NCBI RefSeq assembly: GCF_018882445.1
Contig: NZ_JACVOM010000004.1
Span: forward strand, 285,657-349,656
Source of the DNA: Polynucleobacter sp. 15G-AUS-farblos
GTDB taxonomy: Bacteria; Pseudomonadota; Gammaproteobacteria; Burkholderiales; Burkholderiaceae
DNA: 64,000 bases
Direction: 5' to 3'
The position numbers and the translations under genes were made by a program. Shown one piece after another: positions 33,032 through 43,332 of this stretch (within the stretch, counting starts at the first letter, position 1; each line of letters starts with the position of its first letter). The notes under the pieces were generated by a model. The model was given only the letters and a program-made list of their open reading frames with translations, was not told the DNA's origin and did no database searches.

Positions 33032-34717
33032 ATGGATTTTAAAAAAACAATTCTTTGGGCCGTGTTTTCAATGTCGGGCCTCATGCTCTACAACAACTGG
33101 CAAGTTCACGAGGGAAAACCATCTTTCTTTGGCGGCGTGCCAGCTAGCGCTCCTGCTGTGGCAGAAAAGCCGGGTGTAGTAAACAAGGCCGATGTGCCTA
33201 AACAAGTGTCAGGTGCGACAGCGCCAGCACCAGCACCAGGTCAGGCCCCCGCAGCTAGTACTGGCGTTGTTGAGTCTGCAGAAAAATTTGTGCTGCAAAA
33301 CGACGTCTTGGTGTTGGAGATCAGCTCAAGCGGCGGCAATGTCATTGATGCAAAACTATTAAAGTCTTTGACCGCAGAAAATAAGCCGGTCGAACTATTT
33401 CAGTACACACCAACACATAAATATTTTGCACGCTCAGGATTGATCTCACTCAATAATGCCGATCTTCCAAATCACACCAGCAGCTTTAAATTAATCCAAT
33501 CTGGAAAAGATGGTTCTGGCAGACCATTTATCACTTTAGCTAGCGAACGCAGCGGCGTTAAGCTGGAGAAGACATTCATTCTCAACCCAGGAAGTTATGT
33601 GGTTGATGTTGGCCATCGTGTAACGCAAGCTACAGCGAACACCGCACCCCTGGTTCTTTACACAGAGATCGTGCGTGATGGAAGCCAAGAGCAAAAAATT
33701 GGACCATTTGACGGCGCATTTTCCGCAAGCACATTTACTGGCCCAGCGGCATATACCGATAAAGAAAAATTTAATAAGCTTGAATTCGCGGCGATCGATA
33801 AAAATAAAATCACCATTCCTACCCAAGTTCCTGCTGGAGATCCTGCGTGGATCGCGATGGTTCAACACTATTTTGCTAGCGCATGGCTTCCGGGCGACAA
33901 GTTTGCGCGTGATATTTATGCTGGAAAAATAGACAATGGTTTGTACCGCATCGGCATGCAAATTCCGCTTGGCGATATCGCACCAGGAGCGACTGTTGTA
34001 GAAAAAGCCCGTTTGTTTGTGGGGCCTCAAGAGGAAAGCGTATTAGAAACAATTGCTCCCGGCTTTGAGTTGTTAAAAGATTATGGTTATCTCACCATTT
34101 TGGCCAAACCAATTTTCTGGTTGCTAGAAAAAATTCATGGTTATGTTGGTAACTGGGGCTGGGCAATTATTCTTTTGACCATTTTGATTAAGCTGGTGTT
34201 CTTCCCGCTCTCAGCGGCAAGCTATAAATCAATGGCTCGTATGAAAGAGGTTCAGCCGCGCCTGATGGCAATGAGAGAGCAGTACAAGGGCGAGCCGCAA
34301 AAGCTGAATCAAGCGATGATGGAAATGTATCGCAAAGAGAAAATCAATCCATTGGGCGGTTGCTTGCCCGTGGTAATTCAAATTCCCGTGTTTATTTCTC
34401 TTTATTGGGTGCTATTGTCCTCTGTGGAAATGCGCGGAGCCCCTTGGGTTTTATGGATCCATGATCTATCAGTGCCTGACCCGTATTACATCTTGCCACT
34501 CATCATGGCCGTGTCGATGTTTGTGCAAACCAAACTAAACCCCACCCCACCAGACCCGATACAGGCTAAGGTGATGTTGTATATGCCGATCATCTTCTCG
34601 GTAATGTTCTTTTTCTTCCCTGCAGGTTTGGTTCTTTATTGGGTTGTGAATAACCTGTTGTCTATTGCCCAGCAATGGCAGATCAATCAGATGTTTGGAA
34701 AAAAACACGCCAAGTAG
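33032..34717 (+). CDS. yidC: Membrane protein insertase YidC
   Basis: A 561-residue insertase. It has an N-terminal transmembrane anchor, an Ala/Pro-rich linker, a large periplasmic domain (about 85-355) and the conserved five-helix core starting WGWAIILLTILIKLVFFPLS. LGGCLPVVIQIPVFISLYWVL and GLVLYWVVNNLLSIAQQW follow. It inserts ATP synthase subunit c and other proteins into the inner membrane. Confidence 0.98.
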   Translation: MDFKKTILWAVFSMSGLMLYNNWQVHEGKPSFFGGVPASAPAVAEKPGVVNKADVPKQVSGATAPAPAPGQAPAASTGVVESAEKFVLQNDVLVLEISSSGGNVIDAKLLKSLTAENKPVELFQYTPTHKYFARSGLISLNNADLPNHTSSFKLIQSGKDGSGRPFITLASERSGVKLEKTFILNPGSYVVDVGHRVTQATANTAPLVLYTEIVRDGSQEQKIGPFDGAFSASTFTGPAAYTDKEKFNKLEFAAIDKNKITIPTQVPAGDPAWIAMVQHYFASAWLPGDKFARDIYAGKIDNGLYRIGMQIPLGDIAPGATVVEKARLFVGPQEESVLETIAPGFELLKDYGYLTILAKPIFWLLEKIHGYVGNWGWAIILLTILIKLVFFPLSAASYKSMARMKEVQPRLMAMREQYKGEPQKLNQAMMEMYRKEKINPLGGCLPVVIQIPVFISLYWVLLSSVEMRGAPWVLWIHDLSVPDPYYILPLIMAVSMFVQTKLNPTPPDPIQAKVMLYMPIIFSVMFFFFPAGLVLYWVVNNLLSIAQQWQINQMFGKKHAK

Positions 34718-34757
34718 TTTGTTGATGGCATAAATATTTAATGGAAAGCACACAGCA

Positions 34758-36122
34758 ATGATGACAAGACAGTTGCCCATCATTGCTGTAGCAAGCGCAC
34801 CAGGCAAGGCTGGTGTTGGCGTAGTTCGCATCAGTGGAAAAAACTTAAAAGCCATTATTCAGGCTTTATTTCAAAAACCCCTGAATCCTAGGCAGGCGAA
34901 TTTACTGACCTTGCGTGACTCTAACGGTCGGGCAATAGATCAACTCATCGCAATCTATTTTTCTGCACCCGCATCTTTTACGGGTGAGGATGTGCTCGAG
35001 CTACAGTGCCATGGCGGCCCGCAATTGCTTGAGTTGGTGATGAAGCGCTGTCTTGAACTTGGTAAAAATGAGGGCTTAGTGATTGCAGAGCCGGGCGAGT
35101 TTTCTCTTCGCGCTTATCTCAATAACAAGATTGATCTGGCTCAGGCAGAAGCCATTGCTGATTTGATTGATGCCCAAAGTGAGGCCGCAGTCCTTGGTGC
35201 AGCCCGCTCTCTGCAGGGCTCGTTTTCAGATGATATAAATGCGCTGATTGAAGAGATTACCCAGTTGCGTATTTTGGTTGAGTCCACCCTTGACTTCCCC
35301 GAAGAAGAAATTGAGTTTTTAGAAAACGCACAAGCGCGACAGCGTTTGTTGGCAGTAAAGACAAAACTACAAACCCTCCGTTCTGGTGCAAAACAAGGCA
35401 AAATTTTGCGCGATGGTATTCAGCTTGTTTTGGTGGGCGCCCCTAATGTGGGCAAAAGCTCCCTTTTGAACCGCCTTGCGGGAGAAGAGGTGGCGATTGT
35501 GACCCCAATCGCCGGTACTACCCGTGATCGAGTAAAGGAAAGTATTCAGATTGAGGGTGTGCCGATGCACATTATTGATACAGCCGGCCTGAGACAAACC
35601 TCGGACGAGGTTGAGGCCAAAGGAATCGAGCGAACCTGGGATGCCATTCGTCTAGCGGACTTGGTGATTTTCCTAACCGCCCCAAATGCTGAAAAAGAGG
35701 CGAACGACCTGAGAGCTCAAATCTTGGAGGCCTTGCCGCCTAAGTGCCCGGTTTTGGAGTTGATTAATAAGTCTGATTTATTGGGGCAAGACTCGAATGC
35801 AACAAATAAGGCCGCTTTGCTGATTTCAGCTAAGACCGGCCAGGGTATTGATGCCCTAAAACAGAAAATACTTGAAACTGTTGGCTGGAATGGGCCTCAA
35901 GAAGGGGCAATAATAGCCCGCAGGCGCCACCTTGATTGCTTAGAGCGCGCCGCCGAACATATTGAAAAATCAGAGAAATTCGCAGCAAATGGCAACAATT
36001 CGCTTGAATTATTCGCAGAAGAGCTCTTTTTAGCTCAAAATCACCTTGGCCAAATCACCGGAAAACTGCTTCCGGATGACCTTTTGGGCAAAATTTTTAG
36101 TCAATTTTGTATTGGCAAGTAA
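34758..36122 (+). CDS. mnmE: tRNA modification GTPase MnmE (TrmE)
   Basis: A 454-residue protein: N-terminal formyl-THF-binding domain, helical domain, a G domain with GAPNVGKSSLLN, DTAGLR and NKSD, and the C-terminal CIGK that carries the catalytic cysteine. With MnmG it makes cmnm5U34. The gene closes the rpmH-rnpA-yidD-yidC cluster. Confidence 0.98.
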   Translation: MMTRQLPIIAVASAPGKAGVGVVRISGKNLKAIIQALFQKPLNPRQANLLTLRDSNGRAIDQLIAIYFSAPASFTGEDVLELQCHGGPQLLELVMKRCLELGKNEGLVIAEPGEFSLRAYLNNKIDLAQAEAIADLIDAQSEAAVLGAARSLQGSFSDDINALIEEITQLRILVESTLDFPEEEIEFLENAQARQRLLAVKTKLQTLRSGAKQGKILRDGIQLVLVGAPNVGKSSLLNRLAGEEVAIVTPIAGTTRDRVKESIQIEGVPMHIIDTAGLRQTSDEVEAKGIERTWDAIRLADLVIFLTAPNAEKEANDLRAQILEALPPKCPVLELINKSDLLGQDSNATNKAALLISAKTGQGIDALKQKILETVGWNGPQEGAIIARRRHLDCLERAAEHIEKSEKFAANGNNSLELFAEELFLAQNHLGQITGKLLPDDLLGKIFSQFCIGK

Positions 36123-36212
36123 GGGCTTATACCCCTAGGTGGAAAGGGCACAAATATGTCCAAAATGTTAAAATCGACGGATTAAAAAATTTAATTCTTC
36201 ATAGGAAAACAC

Positions 36213-38078
36213 ATGACAACAGCAACCAGCGGACAAATTAACGTCAATGCGCCGGCTTATGTAAAAAATAAGCGCTTAATTGAATGGGTTAGCGAAATCG
36301 CTGCTCTGACCAAGCCAGACAACATTCGTTGGTGTGATGGTTCACAAACTGAGTATGACGAGTTGTGCGAGTTGCTTGTTCAGGCTGGCGTATTTAAGCG
36401 CCTGAACCCTGCAAAACGTAAAAATTCTTTCTTGGCCCTTTCCGACCCAGAGGATGTGGCCCGTGTTGAAGATCGCACTTTTATTTGTTCAGCCAAAAAA
36501 GAAGACGCTGGTCCAACAAATAACTGGGTTGAGCCAAGCGAAATGCGCGCAACTTTGAATCCATTATTTGATGGCTGTATGCGTGGGCGAACAATGTATG
36601 TCGTACCTTTCTCAATGGGACCAATTGGCTCCCCTATCGCCCACATCGGCGTAGAGCTATCTGATAGCCCATATGTTGCAATCAATATGCGCCTCATGAC
36701 TCGGATGGGCAAAGCGGTGATTGATCAGCTTGGCGCCGATGGCGAATTTGTTCCTTGTGTACACACCGTTGGCAAGCCATTGGCTGCTGGCGAAAAAGAC
36801 GTGGCATGGCCCAATAACAAAACCAAATATATCGTTCACTACCCTGAGTCCCGTGAAATTTGGTCATTCGGTTCAGGCTACGGTGGTAATGCCTTGTTAG
36901 GCAAGAAGTGCTTTGCTTTGCGTATTGCTTCAAACATGGGTCGCGACCAAGGCTGGTTGGCAGAGCACATGTTGATCTTGGGTGTGACATCTCCTCAAGG
37001 TAAGAAATACCATATTGCAGCTGCCTTCCCATCTGCATGCGGCAAAACCAATTTCTCTATGATGATTCCTCCAGCAGGCTTTGATGGTTGGAAGGTAACC
37101 ACCATTGGTGATGACATTGCATGGATCAAGCCACGCAAAGACTCCGTCACTGGCAAAACCCGTTTGTTTGCGATTAACCCAGAGTCTGGTTACTTCGGCG
37201 TAGCGCCAGGCACAAACCGTCAAACCAACCAAAACTGTATTGACTCATTAAACCAAGACGTCATATTTACAAACGTTGGTTTAACTGATGATGGTGATGT
37301 TTGGTGGGAAGGCTTGACTGAAACGCCACCTGCCCATTTGATCGATTGGCAGGGTAAAGATTGGACTCCAGCTGATGGAGCTGCAGGCCGCAAAGCCGCA
37401 CACCCTAATTCACGCTTCACTGTAGCAGCTACAAATAATCCAGCAGTAGATCCTAAATGGGATGATCCTGAAGGCGTCCCAATTGATGCGTTCTTGTTCG
37501 GCGGTCGTCGCTCCAACACTGTTCCGCTAGTTAGCGAAGCGCGCGACTGGGTTGAGGGCGTTTACATGGCAGCAACTCTAGGCTCAGAAACCACCGCTGC
37601 GATTACTGGCCAAATTGGCGTAGTTCGCCGCGACCCATTTGCGATGATTGCATTTGCTGGTTACAACATGAGTGATTATTTCCAGCATTGGTTAAATATC
37701 GGCAAGAAGCTCGAGGCCGAAGGCGCTGTATTGCCTAAGATCTACTGTGTGAACTGGTTCCGCAAGGATGAGAACGGTAAATTTGTATGGCCAGGCTTTG
37801 GTGAAAACATGCGCGTTCTTTCTTGGATCTTGGATCGTGCAGAAGGTAAAGCGAGCGGCAAAGAAACGCCATTTGGTATTACTCCTGAATACACCGACAT
37901 GCATTGGGGCGGTTTAGATTACTCAGTTGAGAAATTTACAAAGGCCATCAATGTTGCTGTTGATGACTGGAAGAATGAATTAAAGCTCCACACAGAGTTG
38001 TTTGATCACCTGGGCGATCGTCTGCCTAAAGAGTTAAAAGAAACCCGCGCAAAAATCGAACAACGATTAAACGCTTAA
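36213..38078 (+). CDS. pckG: Phosphoenolpyruvate carboxykinase (GTP)
   Basis: A 621-residue enzyme converting oxaloacetate and GTP to PEP and CO2. [13 protein letters not shown] is the GTP-type P-loop with the reactive cysteine, and the C-terminal half has the [11 protein letters not shown] nucleotide region. Length matches the GTP-dependent family rather than the ATP type. An AGGAAAACAC ribosome-binding site precedes the ATG. It links the TCA cycle to gluconeogenesis. Confidence 0.97.
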   Translation: MTTATSGQINVNAPAYVKNKRLIEWVSEIAALTKPDNIRWCDGSQTEYDELCELLVQAGVFKRLNPAKRKNSFLALSDPEDVARVEDRTFICSAKKEDAGPTNNWVEPSEMRATLNPLFDGCMRGRTMYVVPFSMGPIGSPIAHIGVELSDSPYVAINMRLMTRMGKAVIDQLGADGEFVPCVHTVGKPLAAGEKDVAWPNNKTKYIVHYPESREIWSFGSGYGGNALLGKKCFALRIASNMGRDQGWLAEHMLILGVTSPQGKKYHIAAAFPSACGKTNFSMMIPPAGFDGWKVTTIGDDIAWIKPRKDSVTGKTRLFAINPESGYFGVAPGTNRQTNQNCIDSLNQDVIFTNVGLTDDGDVWWEGLTETPPAHLIDWQGKDWTPADGAAGRKAAHPNSRFTVAATNNPAVDPKWDDPEGVPIDAFLFGGRRSNTVPLVSEARDWVEGVYMAATLGSETTAAITGQIGVVRRDPFAMIAFAGYNMSDYFQHWLNIGKKLEAEGAVLPKIYCVNWFRKDENGKFVWPGFGENMRVLSWILDRAEGKASGKETPFGITPEYTDMHWGGLDYSVEKFTKAINVAVDDWKNELKLHTELFDHLGDRLPKELKETRAKIEQRLNA

Positions 38079-38114
38079 GTTTTAGCGGCATTCGTTTTAC
38101 CTAAACCCAGTTAA

Positions 38115-39350
38115 ATGACCAACCCCCAACACCATGAAATAGTGGTGATTGGGGCAGGCATTTGTGGCGCAACCATTGCCAATGAGTTGCTTCTGCGCGG
38201 CAAATCAGTTTGTGTTGTTGATGCCGCATCAACCCCCGCCTCAGCTTGCTCAAGCCATGCTTATGCCATTGCACATCCTCATATTGGCAAAGGATCACCC
38301 CGCTTATTACGCCTAACGCGCATTGCCTTTTTGCTTGCTGAAGCCCGCTGGGGCTTGGCTTGGCGGGCGCATGGTATTTTTCAGCCAAGCAAAAAAGACA
38401 AAATATTTAATCGTGTAGAAGTTGCAAAACATTTAATTGCTTTGGACCTTGATGAATCTATTGCTTTGCCATTAAGTGCCGAAGAGGCAAAGCAAGTTTG
38501 TGGGATTGCACAGAGTGGTGTTTGGATGCCGCGTGCGGCCTCACTCAATTTATTTGAAACTACACATGATCTATTACAAGATCAAAAACGCTTAACTTGT
38601 ATCTGGAATACACGTATTACCCATTTAGAAAATCGAAACGAAAAATGGATTTTGTATGACGAGAGCCAAAACGAAATCCTTTCTGCAGACAAAGTAGTGA
38701 TTGCGGCTGCTATGGAAACTAAGCCATTAATGAATAGCATTGGTGTCCGCTTACCTCTCAAGCCTGTGCGTGGCCAGCTCAGCATTTTTTCTGTAGGCCC
38801 TCAAGATCCATGGGCGTCTCGTCTGCCAAGGGTTGGCATTTCAGGTGATGGCTATTGCCTTCCGGCCGATTGTCTTGAGGACGGCAGTTATCGCTGGATC
38901 GTGGGCTCTAGTTTTGATGAGGGCGAAGATGATCTCGCTGCCAGAGAGAGCAGCGACGAATTTAATCGAGAGCAGGCCAAGGGCTTGGTGGACTATCCGG
39001 AAGGAAATACTGAGGGCCTGAAAAAGCTAGGAGAGTTTGTGGGTGTGCGTTGTGTGGCCGGAGATCGACTGCCTATCATTGGCGCACTTACTCAGCGGCC
39101 AGGCATTTTCCTGGCTACCGCCCTAGGTTCAAGAGGGGCCTTGTGGTCAGCCCTTGCAGCAAAGCTAATTACTGCTCAGGTGCTTGACGAGGACTTGGCT
39201 TTACTGGCGCGCTTTGGTTTTGCAGCAGATTTAGTTGCTGCACTTGCACCCGCACGTTTCTTCGCGGGCGCCTTGGCGGCCCCTTCCGCTTTAGGTGCTT
39301 TTGCCTCGAATTCAAAGCCGGTTTTTCCATCGGCACCCAAAACTAAATAG
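38115..39350 (+). CDS. FAD-dependent oxidoreductase, MnmC oxidase-domain-like
   Basis: A protein of about 411 residues. It has the FAD motif VVIGAGICGATIANELLLRG at about 10-30, RGQLSIF in the middle and GVRCVAGDRLPIIG and ALGSRGALWSALAAKL near the C-terminus. These are features of the C-terminal oxidase half of bifunctional MnmC, which removes the carboxymethyl group from cmnm5U in tRNA. The methyltransferase half is missing. The last 175 bp overlap topB on the other strand. The family-like ending ADLVAALAPARFF lies inside the overlap, so at least the first 75 bp look genuine; the remaining tail may be poorly constrained. A glycine-oxidase-like role is the alternative. Confidence 0.8.
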   Translation: MTNPQHHEIVVIGAGICGATIANELLLRGKSVCVVDAASTPASACSSHAYAIAHPHIGKGSPRLLRLTRIAFLLAEARWGLAWRAHGIFQPSKKDKIFNRVEVAKHLIALDLDESIALPLSAEEAKQVCGIAQSGVWMPRAASLNLFETTHDLLQDQKRLTCIWNTRITHLENRNEKWILYDESQNEILSADKVVIAAAMETKPLMNSIGVRLPLKPVRGQLSIFSVGPQDPWASRLPRVGISGDGYCLPADCLEDGSYRWIVGSSFDEGEDDLAARESSDEFNREQAKGLVDYPEGNTEGLKKLGEFVGVRCVAGDRLPIIGALTQRPGIFLATALGSRGALWSALAAKLITAQVLDEDLALLARFGFAADLVAALAPARFFAGALAAPSALGAFASNSKPVFPSAPKTK

Positions 39351-41845
39351 GCCTTAAAGCCACGGCCAGTACGGTTTGATTTAAAGTTGGTCAACAAATC
39401 AGTTCGACCTTCTTTCAATAATTTTTGAATTTGTTCAGCAGAAATTTCTTGCTGTAAGACGACCTTACCCGTTTTGAAATCACAGGATTTATTAGGGCCA
39501 GTGTTGTTCTCACAGACATAGCGCATACCATCTTCGTAGACCGCACCAGAGCACTTAGGGCACACACCTAAAGCTAGTCGTCCAGTGAAATCGATTGCTT
39601 CCGTTTCTTCTTCTTGAGCATTTCCAAAGTCAAACTCCAACTTAAAGCCGGCATTTGGATAGTCAGCATCGTCCTCTGGAATTTCACTTAGCTTAATGAT
39701 GGCAGCGAAGGGGCGCCCCATTTTGCTTCGGAAGCCCTGTAGTGGGCCGATGGTTTTTTCACGAAGTAGTTCTTCAACTTCGGGATATTCAAATGCACGG
39801 CCCCCCGGAGTCTTGCTAATCGTGAAACCACATTTTTCACAGGCAAAACGGCGATAGTTTTCTTTAACCGGGCCCTTGCAATGCGGGCACGGCGTGCTCA
39901 TCGTTGCATAGTCGCCAGGAATAGTATCGCTGTCGTATTCCTTGGCGCGCTTCACGATGCGCTGAGTCATTTGAGCGATCTCTTGCATGAAAGTGTCGCG
40001 ATTCATTTTCCCTTGCTCAATCAAGGAAAGTTTGTTTTCCCAACTTCCAGTGAGATCTGGGCGGGTAAGCTCTTCGACATCTAAGCCGCGCAATAAAGTC
40101 ATTAATTGAAATGCTTTAGCTGTGGGAATGAGTTCGCGCGCTTCACGCACCATATATTTTTCAGCAAGCAAGCCTTCAATGATTGCAGCTCTTGTCGCCG
40201 GTGTTCCCAGGCCTTTTTCAGCCATCGCCTCGCGCATTTCATCATCATCAACCCACTTACCAGCACTCTCCATTGCAGACAGCAAGGTAGCTTCTGTATA
40301 GCGTGCGGGCGGCTTAGTTTTAAGAGGTATGGCCGCAATAGACTCAGTCTGAACGGTTTCGCCCTCTTGTACCGCCACCAATTCATCTTCGGCCTGGTTT
40401 GATCTGCCATACACCGTAAGCCAACCTGGGTTGACGAGCACTCGCCCTTCGGTCTTGAAATGGTGTCCAGATGCTTCCGTGATGCGTGTAGTGACACGGA
40501 ATTCAGCGGCTGGGTAGAAGACAGCTAAAAAGCGTCGAACCACCAGGTCATACAACTTGAACTCAGGCTCACTTAAATTCTTTGGAGTCTCTAGTGTTGG
40601 AATGATCGCAAAGTGATCTGAAATCTTTGAGTTATCGAAAATGCGTTTATTCGGCTTAATCCAACCATAACCTTTGCCTTTTGCTTCCTTCGGATCGCCT
40701 TGAAGAATTTGTTTTGCGAATGGCCGATATTCTTGTGAATGCTCAGCAAGGTTTTCCATAGTCTGTTTGACTGTTTCCAAATAATCTTCTGGAAGTGCTT
40801 TTGCATCGGTACGCGGATAAGTTAATACTTTGTGACGCTCATAGAGCGCCTGTGCTAGGCCTAATGTATTTTTTGCCGAGAAACCAAAGCGAGCATTTGC
40901 CTCGCGTTGCAAGCTGGTTAAGTCAAAGAGTTGTGGCGCGAGTTGAGTGGCTGGTTTTGCCTCTTCAGTAACGGTAGCTTTTTTATCTCTACAAGCAGCC
41001 ACAATACTTTGTGCCGCAGCCTCGCTCCAAAGGCGATTCTCGCGTGCATCAGGTTCTGTCGCATCTTTCTTAAATTTGGGGTCAAACCAGCGCCCTTCAT
41101 AAATACCGGCTGCAGCAATAAATTCCGCTTTAACTTCCCAATAATCTTTTGATACAAATTTACGAATGAGCTCTTCACGCTCAACCACGATGGAGAGCGT
41201 TGGTGTTTGTACGCGACCAACAGTAGTTAAAAAGAAGCCGCCACTTTTACTATTGAAAGCCGTCATGGCGCGAGTGCCATTGATTCCCACTAACCAGTCA
41301 GCCTCAGAGCGACAGCGAGCAGCGTCCGCTAGCGGTTGCATGTCAACATCAGTGCGGAGGTTTGCAAAACCATCACGAATAGCTGCAGGGGTCATCGATT
41401 GCAACCACAGGCGTTGAATCGATTGTGATGCTTTAGCGTGTTGCGCAATCAAGCGGAAAATTAATTCACCTTCACGACCTGCGTCACAAGCATTGATTAA
41501 GGTAGTGACATCTTTGCGTTTAATGAGGCGTTGTAAAACTTTTAGACGCGATTCTGTTTTTGCAATAGGGCGCAAATCAAAATAAGGAGGCACCACTGGC
41601 AGATTGGCAAATGACCACTTGCCTCGTTTGACATCAAACTCTTCAGGGGCGGCAATTTCTAAGAGGTGACCTACCGCAGAAGAGATGACAAAGTCATCGC
41701 TTTCGAAATAATCCTCGTGCTTGGTAAATCCGCCCAGCGCTTTGGCGATGTCATTGGCAACCGAGGGTTTCTCGGCAATGATGAGGGCCTTTGGATGGTC
41801 CACTGATACGGTTTTGGAGCTGCTTTTGGTAGATGCTTTAGCCAC
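39176..41845 (-). CDS. topB: DNA topoisomerase III
   Basis: A type IA topoisomerase of about 889 residues. The TOPRIM start reads ALIIAEKPSVANDIAKALGG, DAGREGELIFRL supplies the acidic cluster, and TYPRTD carries the catalytic tyrosine. Two C-terminal zinc ribbons (CPHC...CEKC and CPKC...C) and a Lys/Ala-rich tail follow. GTG at 41845 is preferred; a TTG at 41902 would add 19 residues. The C-terminal tail overlaps the convergent oxidoreductase by 175 bp. Confidence 0.93.
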   Translation of the reverse strand: MAKASTKSSSKTVSVDHPKALIIAEKPSVANDIAKALGGFTKHEDYFESDDFVISSAVGHLLEIAAPEEFDVKRGKWSFANLPVVPPYFDLRPIAKTESRLKVLQRLIKRKDVTTLINACDAGREGELIFRLIAQHAKASQSIQRLWLQSMTPAAIRDGFANLRTDVDMQPLADAARCRSEADWLVGINGTRAMTAFNSKSGGFFLTTVGRVQTPTLSIVVEREELIRKFVSKDYWEVKAEFIAAAGIYEGRWFDPKFKKDATEPDARENRLWSEAAAQSIVAACRDKKATVTEEAKPATQLAPQLFDLTSLQREANARFGFSAKNTLGLAQALYERHKVLTYPRTDAKALPEDYLETVKQTMENLAEHSQEYRPFAKQILQGDPKEAKGKGYGWIKPNKRIFDNSKISDHFAIIPTLETPKNLSEPEFKLYDLVVRRFLAVFYPAAEFRVTTRITEASGHHFKTEGRVLVNPGWLTVYGRSNQAEDELVAVQEGETVQTESIAAIPLKTKPPARYTEATLLSAMESAGKWVDDDEMREAMAEKGLGTPATRAAIIEGLLAEKYMVREARELIPTAKAFQLMTLLRGLDVEELTRPDLTGSWENKLSLIEQGKMNRDTFMQEIAQMTQRIVKRAKEYDSDTIPGDYATMSTPCPHCKGPVKENYRRFACEKCGFTISKTPGGRAFEYPEVEELLREKTIGPLQGFRSKMGRPFAAIIKLSEIPEDDADYPNAGFKLEFDFGNAQEEETEAIDFTGRLALGVCPKCSGAVYEDGMRYVCENNTGPNKSCDFKTGKVVLQQEISAEQIQKLLKEGRTDLLTNFKSNRTGRGFKAYLVLGADGKTGFEFEAKAPKAEGAAKAPAKKRAGASAATKSAAKPKRASKAKSSSST

Positions 41846-42041
41846 GCGTTTGCCTAAATTTGAGCCTGAAATGATGTTTTTAATGGGAAAAAGCCTGATC
41901 AATTTATACCGATTCAGTATTTGATCCGCTTTTTACCCCTTTTTTATTATTAACCGATAAATTGAGAAAAGTCCAAATTCACCCTATTTTGCCCATTCTG
42001 AGCCCTTTGGTTTTGCCAGCAAAAACCTCAAAAACCCACTT

Positions 42042-42065
42042 AAAAACCCTTTAAAGCGGGTTTTT
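42042..42065 (-). terminator. Hairpin terminator after dprA
   Basis: An 8-bp perfect stem (AAAAACCC at 42042-42049 and GGGTTTTT at 42058-42065) with an 8-nt loop, starting directly after the dprA stop codon on the minus strand and ending in T residues on that strand. Confidence 0.75.
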
Positions 42066-42737
42066 CTAAAAAATGAGCTCTTCCAAAACTTCTTTTGGGC
42101 TACTTACAAGCTTTGCCCCCTGCTGGATCAACCGGTGACAGCCGGATGAAAATGGGCTGCTAATGGGGCCTGGGAGTGCAAAAACCTCCCTTCCCAGGTC
42201 GGCTGCGATGCGAGCAGTAATGAGGGAGCCTGATTTTTCTGCCGCCTCGATGACGACAACACCCAATGCCAGCGCTGCAATCAAGCGATTTCTCCTTGGG
42301 AAGTGAAAGGCCTTTGGTCCCGCCCCTAATGGGAGCTCAGAGATCAGGAGGCCTTGTTGGCTGATCTCTTTAGCGAGACCAAGGTGCTCTCGAGGGTAGG
42401 TTTGGTCTAAGCCAGTGCCACAAACTGCTAGGGTGTAATGACGCCTGCCAAGATCGATAGCGGCCTGATGTGCCTCCCCATCAATGCCCCTTGCCAGGCC
42501 AGATACGATCAGAGCACCAGCTTTGGAGAGGCCTTGAGCAAAAGCCCGGGCATTTCTCAGCCCTTCGCTACTGGCCCGGCGCGAGCCTACAACGGCAATC
42601 ATTGGCATTGCCAGTAAGCGTATATCCCCTTTTATATAGAGGCAATCTGGTGGATCATATAAGTGGTTTAGCCGAGCGGGGTAAAGCGGGTTATCCCGTT
42701 GAATTTTGATGATGGCGTGTTCGGAGGGGTTTAGCAT
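42066..42737 (-). CDS. dprA: DNA-processing protein DprA, minimal (Rossmann-fold only)
   Basis: About 223 residues comprising only the DprA Rossmann core: VVGSRRASSEGLRNARAFA, SGLARGIDGEAHQAA, PREHLGLA, FPRRNRLIAALA and the LPGPI segment. Full-length DprA (about 360 residues) has an N-terminal SAM domain and a C-terminal winged helix; neither is present. In-frame sequence upstream is only about 15 codons before a stop, and a terminator follows at once. The core alone loads RecA on incoming single-stranded DNA in other species, so it may still work. Confidence 0.87.
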   Translation of the reverse strand: MLNPSEHAIIKIQRDNPLYPARLNHLYDPPDCLYIKGDIRLLAMPMIAVVGSRRASSEGLRNARAFAQGLSKAGALIVSGLARGIDGEAHQAAIDLGRRHYTLAVCGTGLDQTYPREHLGLAKEISQQGLLISELPLGAGPKAFHFPRRNRLIAALALGVVVIEAAEKSGSLITARIAADLGREVFALPGPISSPFSSGCHRLIQQGAKLVSSPKEVLEELIF

Positions 42738-42809
42738 CAAATGATTTTGACTTTGAAAGAAATTGGCACAATCAGCAAAGCCTGATTACTCTGTTGGATA
42801 ATTCCCTAC

Positions 42810-43325
42810 ATGGCCCTATTAACCGTCCTTTGCTATCCAGATCCACGCCTACACAAAGTTGCAAAACCAGTGGCGCAAGTAGACGCTCGCATAAAGAAAA
42901 TAGTCGCTGATATGGCTGACACGATGTATCAAGCCCCAGGAGTTGGTCTGGCAGCAACTCAGGTGGACATCCATGAGCGCATCGTAGTGATTGACGTATC
43001 TGATGAGCAGAATGAATTAAGGGTGTTTATTAATCCAGAAATTATTTGGTCTAGTCCTGAGAAAAAATCATGGAGAGAGGGTTGTCTTTCTGTGCCAGAT
43101 TTTTACGACGAAGTTGAAAGACCCTCTCAAATTAGGGTCAGAGCACTTGATCTTGACGGCAAAGAGTTTGAAATGGAGGCCGACGGTTTGTTGGCGGTGT
43201 GCTTGCAGCATGAACTAGATCATTTGCAAGGAAAAGTATTTGTTGAGTATTTGTCTTTGCTGAAACGTACCCGCATCTCGCAAAAATTAAAAAAGCGCGC
43301 CAAAGAATTATTGGAAGAGCGCTAA
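42810..43325 (+). CDS. def: Peptide deformylase
   Basis: A 171-residue metalloenzyme with the three family motifs [15 protein letters not shown] and QHELDHLQG. It removes formyl from the N-terminal methionine of new proteins. It is first in the def-fmt-rsmB run, the usual order, and is divergent from dprA. Confidence 0.97.
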   Translation: MALLTVLCYPDPRLHKVAKPVAQVDARIKKIVADMADTMYQAPGVGLAATQVDIHERIVVIDVSDEQNELRVFINPEIIWSSPEKKSWREGCLSVPDFYDEVERPSQIRVRALDLDGKEFEMEADGLLAVCLQHELDHLQGKVFVEYLSLLKRTRISQKLKKRAKELLEER

Positions 43326-43332
43326 GCGCCCC

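Noticed and set aside
33536..34030. 164-residue minus-strand open frame inside yidC
   Set aside because: Shadow of the YidC periplasmic domain, Cys/Arg-rich with no domain.
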